Origin: Acidovorax soli
Lineage (GTDB): Bacteria > Pseudomonadota > Gammaproteobacteria > Burkholderiales > Burkholderiaceae_C
Reading direction: 5' to 3'
Assembly (NCBI RefSeq): GCF_900107605.1
Contig: NZ_FNQJ01000008.1
Location: 62,001 to 126,000 of the forward strand
Length of the DNA: 64,000 bases
Positions 27,664-36,602 of this stretch are shown here, piece by piece. Numbering within the stretch: the first letter of the stretch is position 1; every line of letters starts with the position of its first letter. The notes beneath the pieces were generated by a model. It was not told where the DNA came from. It did no database searches and saw nothing but the letters and a program-made list of their open reading frames with translations. The position numbers and the translations under genes are program-made.

Positions 27664-30600
27664 TCAGGCCGCCTGGCGCCGGGGCGCGGTCGTCTGGCCG
27701 CCGCGCCATTGCGCCATCAGGCCGTCCCATTTCGGGCGTGCCGTCTTCAGGTGGCGCTCCTTCACATGGCCATAGCCGCGGATGCCTTCGGGGATGCTGG
27801 CAATCTCCACGGCCAGTGGCAGCTTCTCGGGGGTGAGGCCGGCCAGCAGCTCGTCGATGCAGGCGCGGTATTCCCCGATCAGGGCGCGCTCCATGCGGCG
27901 CTCGCCGGTCTTGCCGAAGATGTCCAGGGCGGTGCCGCGCAAGCCTTTCAGCTTGGCCAGCAGGCCAAAGGCGCTGCGCATCCAGGGGCCATAGGGCTGC
28001 TTGACCAACTCGCCCTTGTCATTTTTCTTCGCCGCGAGGGGCGGCGCGAGATGGTGCACCAGCTTGTAGTCGCCCTCGAACATGGCGGCGATCTTGTCCG
28101 TGAAGGCCTTGTCGGTGTGCAGGCGCGCCACTTCGTATTCATCCTTGTAGGCCATGAGCTTGAAAAGATAGCGGGCCACGGTCTCGGACAGGCGGGTGGT
28201 GGTGCCCAGCTTCGCTTCGGCCGTCTTCACTTTGTCGACAAAGGCCTGGTAGTCGGCTGCGTAGGCGGCGTTCTGGTAGCCGGTGAGGAACTCCACCCGC
28301 TTGCCCACCATTTCGGCCAGCGATGGCTTCTTGACGAACTGGATCACCTGCGCCGCGGCAAACAGCGCCTGCACCGAGGCCAGGTCATGGGCGCAGCGGC
28401 GGCCCCATTCAAACGCTGCCTGGTTGTTCTCCACCTGCACGCCATTGAGTTCCATGGCACGCATCAGCGAGGCCAGGGTCAGGGGCACGCGGCCCTTTTG
28501 CCAGGCGTAGCCCAGCATCAGCGGGTTGGTGTAGATGCTGTCACCCAGCAGCTGCGTGGCCACCTGTTCCGCGTCGAAGCTGCCCACGCCGCCTGCGCCC
28601 ACAGCCGCCGCAATGGCGCTGTCGCAGTTGGCGCCCGGGAACTGCCAGTTCGGGTTGGTCACGAACGCCGCCGTGGGCGTGCCATGCGTGTTGAGGGCCA
28701 CGAAGGTGCGGCCCGGCTGCATCACGGCCAGCGTGTACTTGTGGGCGGCCACGATGGAATCACAGCCGATCACCAGGTCGGCCTTGGCGGTATCGACCTT
28801 GGTGGTGTAGATGGCGTCGGGCCGGTTGGCGATCTGGATGTGGCTCCAGGTGGCACCGCCCTTTTGCGCCAGGCCACCGGCGTCCTGCGTGACCACGCCC
28901 TTGCCTTCGAGGTGCGCCGCCATGCCCAGCAGCGAGCCGATGGTGATCACCCCCGTGCCGCCCACGCCGCCCACCACGATGCCCCAGGCGCTTTCGGCCA
29001 CCGGCAGCACGGGCTCGGGGATGGCGGGCAGCGCCGAGAGGTCGCCCTTCTTCTCCTTCCTGGGCTTCTTGAGCTGGCCGCCTTCCACGGTCACAAAGCT
29101 CGGGCAGAAGCCCTTGAGGCAGGAATAGTCCTTGTTGCAGGTGCTCTGGTTGATGCGGCGTTTGCGGCCGAATTCGGTTTCCACGGGCTCGACCGACAGG
29201 CAGTTGGACTGCACCGAGCAATCGCCGCAGCCTTCGCAGACCAGTTCGTTGATCACCACGCGCTTGGCCGGGTCGACCAGGGAGCCGCGTTTGCGGCGGC
29301 GGCGCTTTTCGGTAGCGCAGGTCTGGTCGTAGATGATCGCCGTGCAGCCTTTGATTTCCCGTAATTCGCGCTGGATGCGGTCGAGCTCGTCGCGGTGAAA
29401 CACCTCGACGCCGGGCGGCAGGTCGTTGATCAGTTCGGGGTGGCCGGCGCGCACGGCGCTGCTGTCCAGCCGGTGCGTGCGGCCGTGGTATTTCTCGGGC
29501 TCGTCGGTGACCACGACCAGTTTCACCACCCCCTCGGCGCGCAGGCTGTGCGCAATCTGCGCCACCGAATGTCCCTCGGGCCGCTCGCCCACCTGCTGGC
29601 CGCCGGTCATGGCCACGGCATCGTTGTACAGAACCTTGTAGGTGATGTTCACGCCCGCCGCGATGCTCTGGCGAATCGCCAGCAGGCCGCTGTGAAAGTA
29701 GGTGCCGTCGCCCAGGTTGGCAAACACATGCGCGTCCTTGGTGAATGGCGCCTGGCCGACCCAGCTCACACCCTCGCCGCCCATCTGCGTGAAAGTACTG
29801 GTGCTGCGGTCCATCCACACCGTCATGTAGTGGCAGCCAATGCCGGCCACGGCACGCGAACCCTCGGGCACGCGGGTGCTGGTGTTGTGCGGGCAGCCGC
29901 TGCAGAACCACGGCGCACGCTCGCCGGTGTCCATCTTCAGCTCCGTCATGGCGCGTTCGCTGGCCTCGATGACGGCCAGGCGCGCATCCATGCGGGCGAT
30001 GGTGTCGCCGGGCACGCCCAGCTTCTTCAGGCGCTTGGCAATCGCCTTGGCGATGATGGCGGGCGTGAGGTCGGCCTTGGCGCGCAGCAGCCAGTTCTGG
30101 CTGGGGTTGGGCATGCTCCATTCGCCGCCCGTGGCATCGCCCTCGGGTTCGTCGAATTTGCCCAGCACGTTGGGGCGCACATCGGCGCGCCAGTTGTAGA
30201 GCTCTTCCTTGAGCTGGTACTCGATGACCTGGCGCTTTTCCTCCACCACCAGAATCTCCTGCAGGCCCTGCGCGAAGTCGCGCGTGATGGTGGCTTCGAG
30301 CGGCCACACCACGTTGACCTTGTGCACGCGGATGCCGAGCTGGCGGCAGGTGTCGTCATCCAGGCCCAGGTCCACCAGCGCCTGGCGCGTGTCGTTGTAG
30401 GCCTTGCCGCTGGCGATGATGCCGAAGCGGTCGTTGGGGCCCTGGATCACGTTGTAGTTGAGCTTGTTGGCGCGCACATAGGCCAGGGCCGCATACCACT
30501 TGTAGTCCATCAGGCGCGCCTCCTGCTCCAGCGGCGCATCGGGCCAGCGGATGTGCAGGCCGCCCGGTGGCATGGCAAAGTCTTCGGGCAGGATGATCTG

Positions 30601-31290
30601 CACGCGGTCCGGGTCCACGCTGATGCTGCTGGACGACTCCACCACCTCCTGGATGGTCTTCATGCCCGACCACACGCCCGAAAAGCGGCTCATGGCAAAG
30701 GCGTGCAGGCCCATGTCCAGGATTTCCTGCACGCTGCTGGGGAAGAACACCGGCGTGCCGCAGGCCTTGAAGATGTGGTCGCTCTGGTGCGCGGCCGTGC
30801 TGCTCTTGCTGATGTGGTCGTCGCCCGCGATCGCAATCACGCCGCCATGCTGGGCCGTGCCGGCCATGTTGGCGTGCTTGAACACGTCCGAGCAGCGGTC
30901 CACGCCCGGTCCCTTGCCGTACCAGATGCCGAAGACGCCGTCGAACTTCTTGCTTTGCGGGTACAGGTCAAGCTGCTGCGTGCCCCACACCGCCGTGGCG
31001 GCCAGTTCCTCGTTCACGCCGGGCTGGAAGACGATGTTGTTGGCGGCCAGGTGCTTCTTGGCGGCCCACAGCGACTGGTCATACGTGCCCAGCGGCGAGC
31101 CCCGATAGCCGCTGATGAAGCCGGCGGTGTTCAGGCCCGCTGCGGCGTCGCGCTGGCGCTGCAGCATGGGCAGGCGCACCAGGGCCTGCACGCCGCTCAT
31201 GAAGGCCCGGCCGTGGTCCAGGGAGTATTTGTCGTCGAGCGTGACGGTTTCCAGTGCCTTGCGGATGGATTCGGGCAGGGGGGCATTCAT
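27664..31290 (-). CDS. Indolepyruvate ferredoxin oxidoreductase, fused alpha-beta form
   Basis: Oxidatively decarboxylates aryl (and probably branched) 2-oxo acids to acyl-CoA using thiamine diphosphate and Fe-S clusters. At 1208 residues it contains, in order, a pyrimidine-binding domain (GFISGYRGSPLGTYDQ), a TPP domain (FANLGDGTYFHSG, NDAVAMTGGQ), a cysteine-rich Fe-S region around residue 680 (CEGCGDCSVQSNC, CLKGFCPSF) and a gamma-type domain (GVGGTGVITIG, QKGGATWSHIQ), the fused single-chain arrangement common in proteobacteria. ATG 31290 (MNAPLPESIRK) with GGAG upstream is preferred to the longer frame. A divergent Lrp-type regulator suggests amino-acid-dependent control. Confidence 0.93.
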   Translation of the reverse strand: MNAPLPESIRKALETVTLDDKYSLDHGRAFMSGVQALVRLPMLQRQRDAAAGLNTAGFISGYRGSPLGTYDQSLWAAKKHLAANNIVFQPGVNEELAATAVWGTQQLDLYPQSKKFDGVFGIWYGKGPGVDRCSDVFKHANMAGTAQHGGVIAIAGDDHISKSSTAAHQSDHIFKACGTPVFFPSSVQEILDMGLHAFAMSRFSGVWSGMKTIQEVVESSSSISVDPDRVQIILPEDFAMPPGGLHIRWPDAPLEQEARLMDYKWYAALAYVRANKLNYNVIQGPNDRFGIIASGKAYNDTRQALVDLGLDDDTCRQLGIRVHKVNVVWPLEATITRDFAQGLQEILVVEEKRQVIEYQLKEELYNWRADVRPNVLGKFDEPEGDATGGEWSMPNPSQNWLLRAKADLTPAIIAKAIAKRLKKLGVPGDTIARMDARLAVIEASERAMTELKMDTGERAPWFCSGCPHNTSTRVPEGSRAVAGIGCHYMTVWMDRSTSTFTQMGGEGVSWVGQAPFTKDAHVFANLGDGTYFHSGLLAIRQSIAAGVNITYKVLYNDAVAMTGGQQVGERPEGHSVAQIAHSLRAEGVVKLVVVTDEPEKYHGRTHRLDSSAVRAGHPELINDLPPGVEVFHRDELDRIQRELREIKGCTAIIYDQTCATEKRRRRKRGSLVDPAKRVVINELVCEGCGDCSVQSNCLSVEPVETEFGRKRRINQSTCNKDYSCLKGFCPSFVTVEGGQLKKPRKEKKGDLSALPAIPEPVLPVAESAWGIVVGGVGGTGVITIGSLLGMAAHLEGKGVVTQDAGGLAQKGGATWSHIQIANRPDAIYTTKVDTAKADLVIGCDSIVAAHKYTLAVMQPGRTFVALNTHGTPTAAFVTNPNWQFPGANCDSAIAAAVGAGGVGSFDAEQVATQLLGDSIYTNPLMLGYAWQKGRVPLTLASLMRAMELNGVQVENNQAAFEWGRRCAHDLASVQALFAAAQVIQFVKKPSLAEMVGKRVEFLTGYQNAAYAADYQAFVDKVKTAEAKLGTTTRLSETVARYLFKLMAYKDEYEVARLHTDKAFTDKIAAMFEGDYKLVHHLAPPLAAKKNDKGELVKQPYGPWMRSAFGLLAKLKGLRGTALDIFGKTGERRMERALIGEYRACIDELLAGLTPEKLPLAVEIASIPEGIRGYGHVKERHLKTARPKWDGLMAQWRGGQTTAPRRQAA

Positions 31291-31394
31291 GGCTATGTCT
31301 CCAATGGCTTCTTTGTAGGGCCGGGCCTTGTGGGCCGGTGGGGCAGGGGCCATCCGCCCGTTTAGGGCAGCGGCTCCAGTGTGAAGGTGAGTGT

Positions 31395-31413
31395 ATGTCT
31401 GCGTGGCAGATAT
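31395..31413. promoter_or_regulatory. Palindrome upstream of the Lrp-type gene, operator candidate
   Basis: TCTGC-GTG-GCAGA (31398-31410) extends, with one mismatched pair, to AT...AT, ending five bases before the -35 box of the Lrp-type gene. It lies between two divergent genes, so it may serve for autoregulation and control of the oxidoreductase. Confidence 0.35.
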
Positions 31414-31417
31414 GTCT

Positions 31418-31447
31418 TTGCGTTGTGTGCCGTGTTTAGGCTATTCT
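31418..31447 (+). promoter_or_regulatory. Promoter of the Lrp-type regulator gene
   Basis: TTGCGT (31418-31423), 18-base gap, TATTCT (31442-31447). Transcription would start near 31454, leaving a leader of about 25 bases before the GTG at 31479. Confidence 0.45.
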
Positions 31448-31478
31448 GAGAAAGGATCTTTCTTTCTGTCGCCATTTT

Positions 31479-31964
31479 GTGAACACTCTCGACAAATTCG
31501 ATCTCGCCATCCTCAACGAGCTGCAGGCTGACGCCCGCTTAACGAACGCCGAGCTGGCCCAGCGCGTGGGCCTGTCGGCCGCGCCCTGCTGGCGGCGTGT
31601 GCGGGCGCTGGAGGAAGAAGGCTTCATCAAGGGCTACCACGCCGAGATCGACCGGCACAAGATCGGCCTGGGGGTGCTGGCCTTCGTGCGGCTGGACGCC
31701 GACCGCAGCACGGGCAACCTGACCCGCGCGATGGAAGTGGCCATCCGGCAGATCCCCGAAGTGGTGTCCTGCCACTACATCAGCGGCACCGGCACCTTCG
31801 AGCTGCAGGTGGTGGCACGCGACCTGGACAGCTTCTCGCTGTTTGCCCGCGATGTGCTGCTCAATCTGCCCAATGTGAAAGACATGCACACCAGTTTTTC
31901 GCTGGGCGAGGTGAAGGACAGCAGCGCCTTGCCGCTCACGCACCTGGCGCGCGGGCGCTCCTGA
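31479..31964 (+). CDS. Lrp/AsnC-family transcriptional regulator
   Basis: The 161-residue protein has the AsnC-type helix-turn-helix (LDKFDLAILNELQADARLTN, LAQRVGLSAAPCWRRVRALE) and the RAM ligand-binding domain (VLAFVRLD ... VVSCHYISGTGTFELQVVARD). It starts with GTG at 31479, no better codon being available, with only a weak AAAGGATC 26 bases away. It faces away from the indolepyruvate oxidoreductase gene and probably regulates it in response to aromatic or branched-chain amino acids, as such neighbours usually do. An R1 repeat begins right after its stop. Confidence 0.93.
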   Translation: MNTLDKFDLAILNELQADARLTNAELAQRVGLSAAPCWRRVRALEEEGFIKGYHAEIDRHKIGLGVLAFVRLDADRSTGNLTRAMEVAIRQIPEVVSCHYISGTGTFELQVVARDLDSFSLFARDVLLNLPNVKDMHTSFSLGEVKDSSALPLTHLARGRS

Positions 31965-31965
31965 A

Positions 31966-32023
31966 TGCTATTTATTCGATAGCATAAGGTGCTTTCTGGT
32001 AAGGCGCTGTAGGCTGTTTTGCT
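31966..32023 (-). repeat. Dispersed repeat R1, copy C (3' end of Lrp-type gene)
   Basis: Begins two bases after the TGA. TGCTAT-TTATTCG-ATAGCA forms the AT-rich hairpin, followed by AGGCGCTGTAGGC and TTTTGC. In reverse orientation it aligns with copy B across its full length (shared GCGCC, ATAGCA, AGCC). Confidence 0.7.
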
Positions 32024-32113
32024 CCAATTGCAGCGAAAACCAGACCCTGGTCCACTCCGGGTCGCGCAGGCGGGCGCTGCGCTCCGCGCCCTTACGCAGC
32101 ACAATGGCGGGCC

Positions 32114-33829
32114 ATGCCTCCACAGCCGCCCCACGACAGCGCCCACGGCGTTTTTCCTACCCCATCCCCTGATTCCGCCCCGTCGCCGGCCGATGTGGCG
32201 GCGGCCGCCCTGGGTGCCGAAGAGGCCGCCACCGCCAGGCTGGACGAAAGCGCGGCCCAGCGGGCCTCTCTTTCGCCGCTGGCGCCGCTGTCGGTGCCGG
32301 TGTTTCGCATGCTCTGGCTCACCTGGGTGGCGGCCAACACCTGCATGTGGATGAACGACGTGGCGGCCGCCTGGCTCATGACCACACTCACCTCGTCGCC
32401 CATCCTGGTGGCGCTGGTGCAGTCGGCGTCCACGCTGCCGGTCTTTTTGCTGGGCCTGCCCAGCGGGGCGCTGGCCGATATCCTGGACCGGCGGCGCTAC
32501 TTCATCGCCACGCAGTTCTGGGTGGCGGTGGTGGCGCTGGTGCTGTGCGTGGCCGTGCTGGCCGGCGGCATGACGGCGCCGCTGCTGCTGGCGCTGACCT
32601 TTGCCAACGGCATCGGCCTGGCCATGCGCTGGCCGGTGTTCTCGGCCATCGTGCCCGAGCTGGTCAGCCGTCCGCAGCTGCCCGCGGCGCTGGCCCTCAA
32701 CGGCGTGGCCATGAACGCCTCGCGCATCATCGGCCCGCTGCTGGCCGGCGCCATCATCGCCAGCGCCGGCAGTGCCTGGGTGTTTGTGCTCAACGCCGTA
32801 CTCTCGGTGGTGTCGGGCCTGGTGATCATGCGCTGGAAGCGCGCCCATGTGCCCAGCCCGCTGGGCCGCGAAAAGCTGCCCAGTGCCATGCGCGTGGGCC
32901 TGCAGTTCGTGCACCAGTCGCCGCGCATGCGGGCCGTGCTATGGCGCATCGCCGTGTTTTTCCTCAACGCCACGGCGCTGATGGCCCTGCTGCCGCTGGT
33001 GGCCAAGGGGCTGAATGGCGGTGGCGCGGGAACGTTCACGCTGCTGCTGGCCTCCATGGGGGCGGGCGCCATCGTGGCGGCCATGTTTTTGCCGCGCCTG
33101 CGCCAGGCCATGGCGCGCGATGTGCTAGTGCGCCGGGGCACGCTGCTGCAGGCAGCCGCCATGGCGGTGATGGCCATGGCATCCAATGTCTATGTGGCCG
33201 TGCCCGCCATGGTGCTGGCGGGCATGGCGTGGATCACCACGGCCAATTCGCTCAGCGTGTCGGCCCAGCTGGCCCTGCCCAACTGGGTGCGCGCGCGCGG
33301 CATGTCGATCTTCCAGATGGCCATCATGGGCGCCACCGCGCTGGGCGCCGCCTTGTGGGGGCAGGTGGCCACGGTGGCGTCGGTGCACCTCAGCTTGGCG
33401 CTGGCCGCGCTGACGGGCGTGGTCGCCATGGCCCTGGTGCAGCGCCTGGTGACCGACCGCCACATGGAAGAGGACCTGAGTCCTTCGCAGGCCTTCAAGG
33501 CGCCCGTGGCGGCCACGCCGCCCGAGGCCGGGCGCGTGGTGGTCACCATCACCTACATCATCGACCCGGCGCGCGCCACGGAATTTCGCACCCTCATGCA
33601 GGAAAGCCGCCGCAGCCGCCTGCGCCAGGGGGCGCTGTCGTGCGATTTGCTGCACGACCTGGCCGATCCGGCGCGCTATGTGGAGCAGATCGTGGACGAG
33701 TCCTGGACCGAGCACCTGCGCCGCTTTGACCGGGTGACCGCGTCGGATGTGGCGCTGCGCGAGCGCAAGCTGGCGTTCCATCGGGGCGAATCGCCCCCCG
33801 AGGTGGTGCGCTACCTCATGGAGCGCTGA
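32114..33829 (+). CDS. MFS transporter fused to a C-terminal ABM-like domain
   Basis: The 571-residue protein has an MFS_3-type (enterobactin exporter EntS-like) core at about residues 55-450, including motif-A-like GALADILDRRRYFIATQ. A C-terminal region of about 110 residues (VVVTITYIIDPARATEFRTL, QGALSCDLLHDLADPARYV, VDESWTEHLRRFDRVT) resembles the dimeric alpha/beta barrel of antibiotic biosynthesis monooxygenases. The fusion is recurrent in proteobacteria but its purpose is unknown. The N-terminal 50 residues are Pro/Ala-rich and disordered; a start further in is possible. The substrate is not known. Confidence 0.85.
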   Translation: MPPQPPHDSAHGVFPTPSPDSAPSPADVAAAALGAEEAATARLDESAAQRASLSPLAPLSVPVFRMLWLTWVAANTCMWMNDVAAAWLMTTLTSSPILVALVQSASTLPVFLLGLPSGALADILDRRRYFIATQFWVAVVALVLCVAVLAGGMTAPLLLALTFANGIGLAMRWPVFSAIVPELVSRPQLPAALALNGVAMNASRIIGPLLAGAIIASAGSAWVFVLNAVLSVVSGLVIMRWKRAHVPSPLGREKLPSAMRVGLQFVHQSPRMRAVLWRIAVFFLNATALMALLPLVAKGLNGGGAGTFTLLLASMGAGAIVAAMFLPRLRQAMARDVLVRRGTLLQAAAMAVMAMASNVYVAVPAMVLAGMAWITTANSLSVSAQLALPNWVRARGMSIFQMAIMGATALGAALWGQVATVASVHLSLALAALTGVVAMALVQRLVTDRHMEEDLSPSQAFKAPVAATPPEAGRVVVTITYIIDPARATEFRTLMQESRRSRLRQGALSCDLLHDLADPARYVEQIVDESWTEHLRRFDRVTASDVALRERKLAFHRGESPPEVVRYLMER

Positions 33830-33862
33830 TGCTGCAAGGGGATTCGCTTCGACGTGGCCCGC

Positions 33863-35020
33863 TCAGCGCGGCCACAGTGCCCACAGGCGCAGGCCCTGCT
33901 TGAGCCGCCCCGCCAGCTCGCCCGCCTCGGCGCCCCAGCCGGCAAAATAGTCGGCCCGCACCGCGCCTACGATGGCGCTGCCGGTGTCCTGCGCCATCAC
34001 CAGGCGCTGCATCGAGATCTGCGGGCCCCGGGAGGCCAGCCATACCGGCGTGCCATAGGGAATGCTCTGGCGGTCCACGGCGATCGAGCGGCCGGGCGTG
34101 AGGGGCACGCCCTGCGCGCCGCGCGGGCCGAACCGGGCGTCCAGCGGGCTCAAGGACTCTTCGCGAAAGAACACATAGCGCGGGTTGCTCCACAGCAGCT
34201 CGTTGGTGCGCTGCGGATTCTGCGCCAGCCAGGCGCGGATGCCCGGCCAGGTGGCATCGCGCGTCGCACCCTGGTCCAGCAGCCAGCGGCCCACGCTCTG
34301 GTAGGGCTGGTCGTTGGTGCCGGCGTAGGCCACGCGCACGGTGGTGATGCGGCCGTCGGCCTCGGTGATCTGCAGCCGGCCCGAACCCTGGATGTGCAGC
34401 ACCATGGATTCGACCGGGTCGCGCAGCCAGGCAATCGCCCGGCCCTGCAACGCGGCCTGGGCCTCGGGCAGGGTGTCGATCTGCTGGCGCGTGTACCAGG
34501 GCTTGCGGGCGCCGTGGCCGGCGGGCAGGCCGTACACCGGCACGGTGTAGCCGTTGCCGGGCTGCCGTGCGGCGTCGATCATGGGCTCGTAGTAGCTGGT
34601 GAGCAGGCCTTCGGCATTGCCATCGGCGGTCTCGACGCGGTAGGGCTGCAGGCGCTGCACCATCCAGGCGCGCTGCTCTTCGGCGCTGGCAATGCTGAGC
34701 TGGCGCACTTCGCCGCACAGGGGGGCGAAGGCGGGCGCCGGGCGCTCGCAGCCCTTGATCCAGGCGTTCCAGGCTTCGTGCAGGGCGTCGTCGGCAAAGC
34801 CGGGCAGTTCGGCCCAGCGCACGGGCACCCAGCGGCTCCTGGGCTGCACCATGGCCGGAGGCAGCGGTGCGGTGTCGCCCGGCAGGGCCACGCCTGCGGT
34901 GGGCGGTGGCGCCGGGATGGCCCCGGGCCGCGCGGGGCTTGGCGTGGGCGCGGTGGAGCAGGCCGCCAGCGTTCCTACAATCAGCGCCGTCATCACAAGG
35001 CGCAGGAGTGTCAATTTCAT
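33863..35020 (-). CDS. mltA: Membrane-bound lytic murein transglycosylase A
   Basis: Cleaves the glycan strands of peptidoglycan to 1,6-anhydromuropeptides at the inner face of the outer membrane. The 385-residue lipoprotein has lipobox GTLAACS, a double-psi MltA domain (LLTSYYEPMIDAA, AWLRDPVESMVLHIQGSGRL, GTNDQPYQSVGRWL) and the 3D domain LVMAQDTGSAIVGAVRADY, whose Asp is the catalytic acid in MltA. All key parts are present. The start at 35020 places the lipobox correctly but lacks a good ribosome binding site. The ATG overlaps that of a divergent small ORF. Confidence 0.93.
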   Translation of the reverse strand: MKLTLLRLVMTALIVGTLAACSTAPTPSPARPGAIPAPPPTAGVALPGDTAPLPPAMVQPRSRWVPVRWAELPGFADDALHEAWNAWIKGCERPAPAFAPLCGEVRQLSIASAEEQRAWMVQRLQPYRVETADGNAEGLLTSYYEPMIDAARQPGNGYTVPVYGLPAGHGARKPWYTRQQIDTLPEAQAALQGRAIAWLRDPVESMVLHIQGSGRLQITEADGRITTVRVAYAGTNDQPYQSVGRWLLDQGATRDATWPGIRAWLAQNPQRTNELLWSNPRYVFFREESLSPLDARFGPRGAQGVPLTPGRSIAVDRQSIPYGTPVWLASRGPQISMQRLVMAQDTGSAIVGAVRADYFAGWGAEAGELAGRLKQGLRLWALWPR

Positions 35021-35156
35021 GGGGCTGATTTTGCTTGAAGCGTTGCTGGCGTTGGCGGTGCTTGTGCTGATTGTCTGGTGGACGATGTTTTCCGGCCGCC
35101 AGCGGGGCGAGCTGAAAGCGCCGCCGGACGATGGCACCGACCCGCCCGCGCAATGA
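35019..35156 (+). CDS. 45-residue single-span membrane protein, divergent from mltA
   Basis: ATG 35019 is preceded by a good AGGAG (35004-35008), which itself lies inside the mltA signal-peptide coding region on the other strand. The product starts MGLILLEALLALAVLVLIVWW, a single hydrophobic span, followed by a basic then acidic and Pro-rich tail (GELKAPPDDGTDPPAQ). The arrangement resembles small membrane proteins of unknown function. Support is the ribosome binding site and the clean span; homology could not be checked. Confidence 0.45.
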   Translation: MGLILLEALLALAVLVLIVWWTMFSGRQRGELKAPPDDGTDPPAQ

Positions 35157-35294
35157 ATGCAGGGCTGGTATTCGCAAGCTTTCGTCCTACAAAAGGCGCG
35201 CAGGCTGGCCGATATGCTTGCGTAGGCGTAGAGTCACAATTCCGAGTCAATATCGGATATGTACGCCGTCCCATCATTCACAAGGAGCCTAGCC

Positions 35295-35942
35295 ATGCGC
35301 AAATACCTTCTTTCCGGCGTCGCCGCCGTTGTCATCCTGGCCACCGGTTGCGCCGAGATGAGTGATACCCAGCGCCGCACCGCCACGGGCGCGGGCGTGG
35401 GCGCGCTGGCGGGCGCCGTGCTCAGTTCGGCCACGGGCGGTCGCGCGGGCACGGGTGCCGTGGTGGGTGCCGGCGTGGGAGCCCTGGGCACCTACATCTG
35501 GTCGCAGAACATGGAGCGCCAAAAGCGCGAGATGGAGCAGGCCACCCAGGGCACGGGCATCGCCGTGACCCAGACGCAGGACAACCAGCTCAAGCTGGAT
35601 ATCCCGAGCGATATCTCCTTTGCCGTGGGCCGCTCGGACATCCAGTCCAACTTTGCCCCGGTGCTCGACCGCTTCGCTGACGGCTTGCGCAACAATCCCA
35701 ATACGGACGTGCGCATCATCGGCCACACCGACAGTACCGGCAGCGACGCCGTGAACAACCCGCTGTCGCTGGACCGTGCGGCCAGCACGCGCAACTACCT
35801 CACGGGCCGGGGCGTTGATGGGCGCCGCATCTCCATCGAAGGCATGGGCGCGCGCCAGCCCATTGCCACCAACGACACGGCACAGGGCCGCAGCCGCAAC
35901 CGCCGGGTTGAAATTTACGTGGGTGAGCGTCCCCGCGGCTAA
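35295..35942 (+). CDS. OmpA-family lipoprotein (YiaD-like)
   Basis: The 215-residue protein has a lipoprotein signal (VVILATGC), a glycine-zipper stretch around residues 30-70 (GAGVGALAGAVLSSATGG), and a C-terminal OmpA-like peptidoglycan-binding domain with DISFAVGRSDIQSNFAP, IIGHTDSTGSDAVNNPLSLD and RAASTRNYLTGRGVDGRRI, ending NRRVEIYV. AAGGAG (35282-35287) fixes ATG 35295. It probably tethers the outer membrane to the cell wall. Confidence 0.92.
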   Translation: MRKYLLSGVAAVVILATGCAEMSDTQRRTATGAGVGALAGAVLSSATGGRAGTGAVVGAGVGALGTYIWSQNMERQKREMEQATQGTGIAVTQTQDNQLKLDIPSDISFAVGRSDIQSNFAPVLDRFADGLRNNPNTDVRIIGHTDSTGSDAVNNPLSLDRAASTRNYLTGRGVDGRRISIEGMGARQPIATNDTAQGRSRNRRVEIYVGERPRG

Positions 35943-35972
35943 AGCGGTACGCAGCGGCGCACCGGTGGTCCG

Positions 35973-36602
35973 TCAGGGCCCGGTGCGCAGCAGGTTGGCC
36001 AGCTCCACCGCCGACTTCACCTGCATCTTGTCGAATACCCGCGCACGGTGCACCTCGACCGTGCGCACGCTGATCTCCAGCTGGTCGGCGATCAGCTTGT
36101 TGGGCAGGCCGGCGACCACGAGGTCCATCACATCGCGCTCGCGCTCGGTCAGATCGTGCAGTCGTGCCTGCAGGCTGCTGCGCTGGCGCACCTGTTCCAG
36201 CTGGGCTGCCGACTGCGCCAGCGCCTGCTCGATGCGATCCACCAGTGCGTTGTCGGAAAAAGGCTTTTCATAGAAATCGAAGGCGCCGCGCTTGACGGCA
36301 TCAACCGCCGTGGGAACGTCGGCATGGCCGGTCAGGAAGATGACCGGCATGGCGGGCAGCTCGCCCCGCGCCAGCAGCACATCGAACAGGGCCAGGCCGC
36401 TCATGCCCGGCATGCGCACATCCAGCAGCAGGCAGCAGGGCTGGCGCAGCGCGGGATGTGCCAGCCGCATCGCATCAAAAGCCTCTGCGCTGTCGAACGA
36501 TTCGCTGAGCAGGCGGCGAGAGCGCAGCAGCCAGGCCAGCGCTTCGCGCACGCCCGCATCGTCGTCCACGATGTACACAATAGCGTCGGATACAGGTTCC
36601 AT
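35973..36602 (-). CDS. FixJ-type response regulator (receiver + LuxR HTH)
   Basis: The 209-residue protein has a receiver domain (YIVDDDAGVREALAWLL, phosphoacceptor Asp61 in LLLDVRMPGMSG, FLTGHADVPTAV, FYEKPF) and a LuxR/FixJ-type HTH (LTERERDVMDLVVAGLPN, SVRTVEVHRARV). The start codon overlaps the stop of the kinase gene (TGATG), so the two form a coupled pair. Targets are unknown; FixJ-like pairs often control respiration or C4-dicarboxylate use. Confidence 0.93.
   Translation of the reverse strand: MEPVSDAIVYIVDDDAGVREALAWLLRSRRLLSESFDSAEAFDAMRLAHPALRQPCCLLLDVRMPGMSGLALFDVLLARGELPAMPVIFLTGHADVPTAVDAVKRGAFDFYEKPFSDNALVDRIEQALAQSAAQLEQVRQRSSLQARLHDLTERERDVMDLVVAGLPNKLIADQLEISVRTVEVHRARVFDKMQVKSAVELANLLRTGP

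Noticed and set aside
27619-31365. Long plus-strand open frames opposite the indolepyruvate oxidoreductase
   Set aside because: Compositional shadows; the reverse strand carries the full set of TPP and Fe-S motifs.
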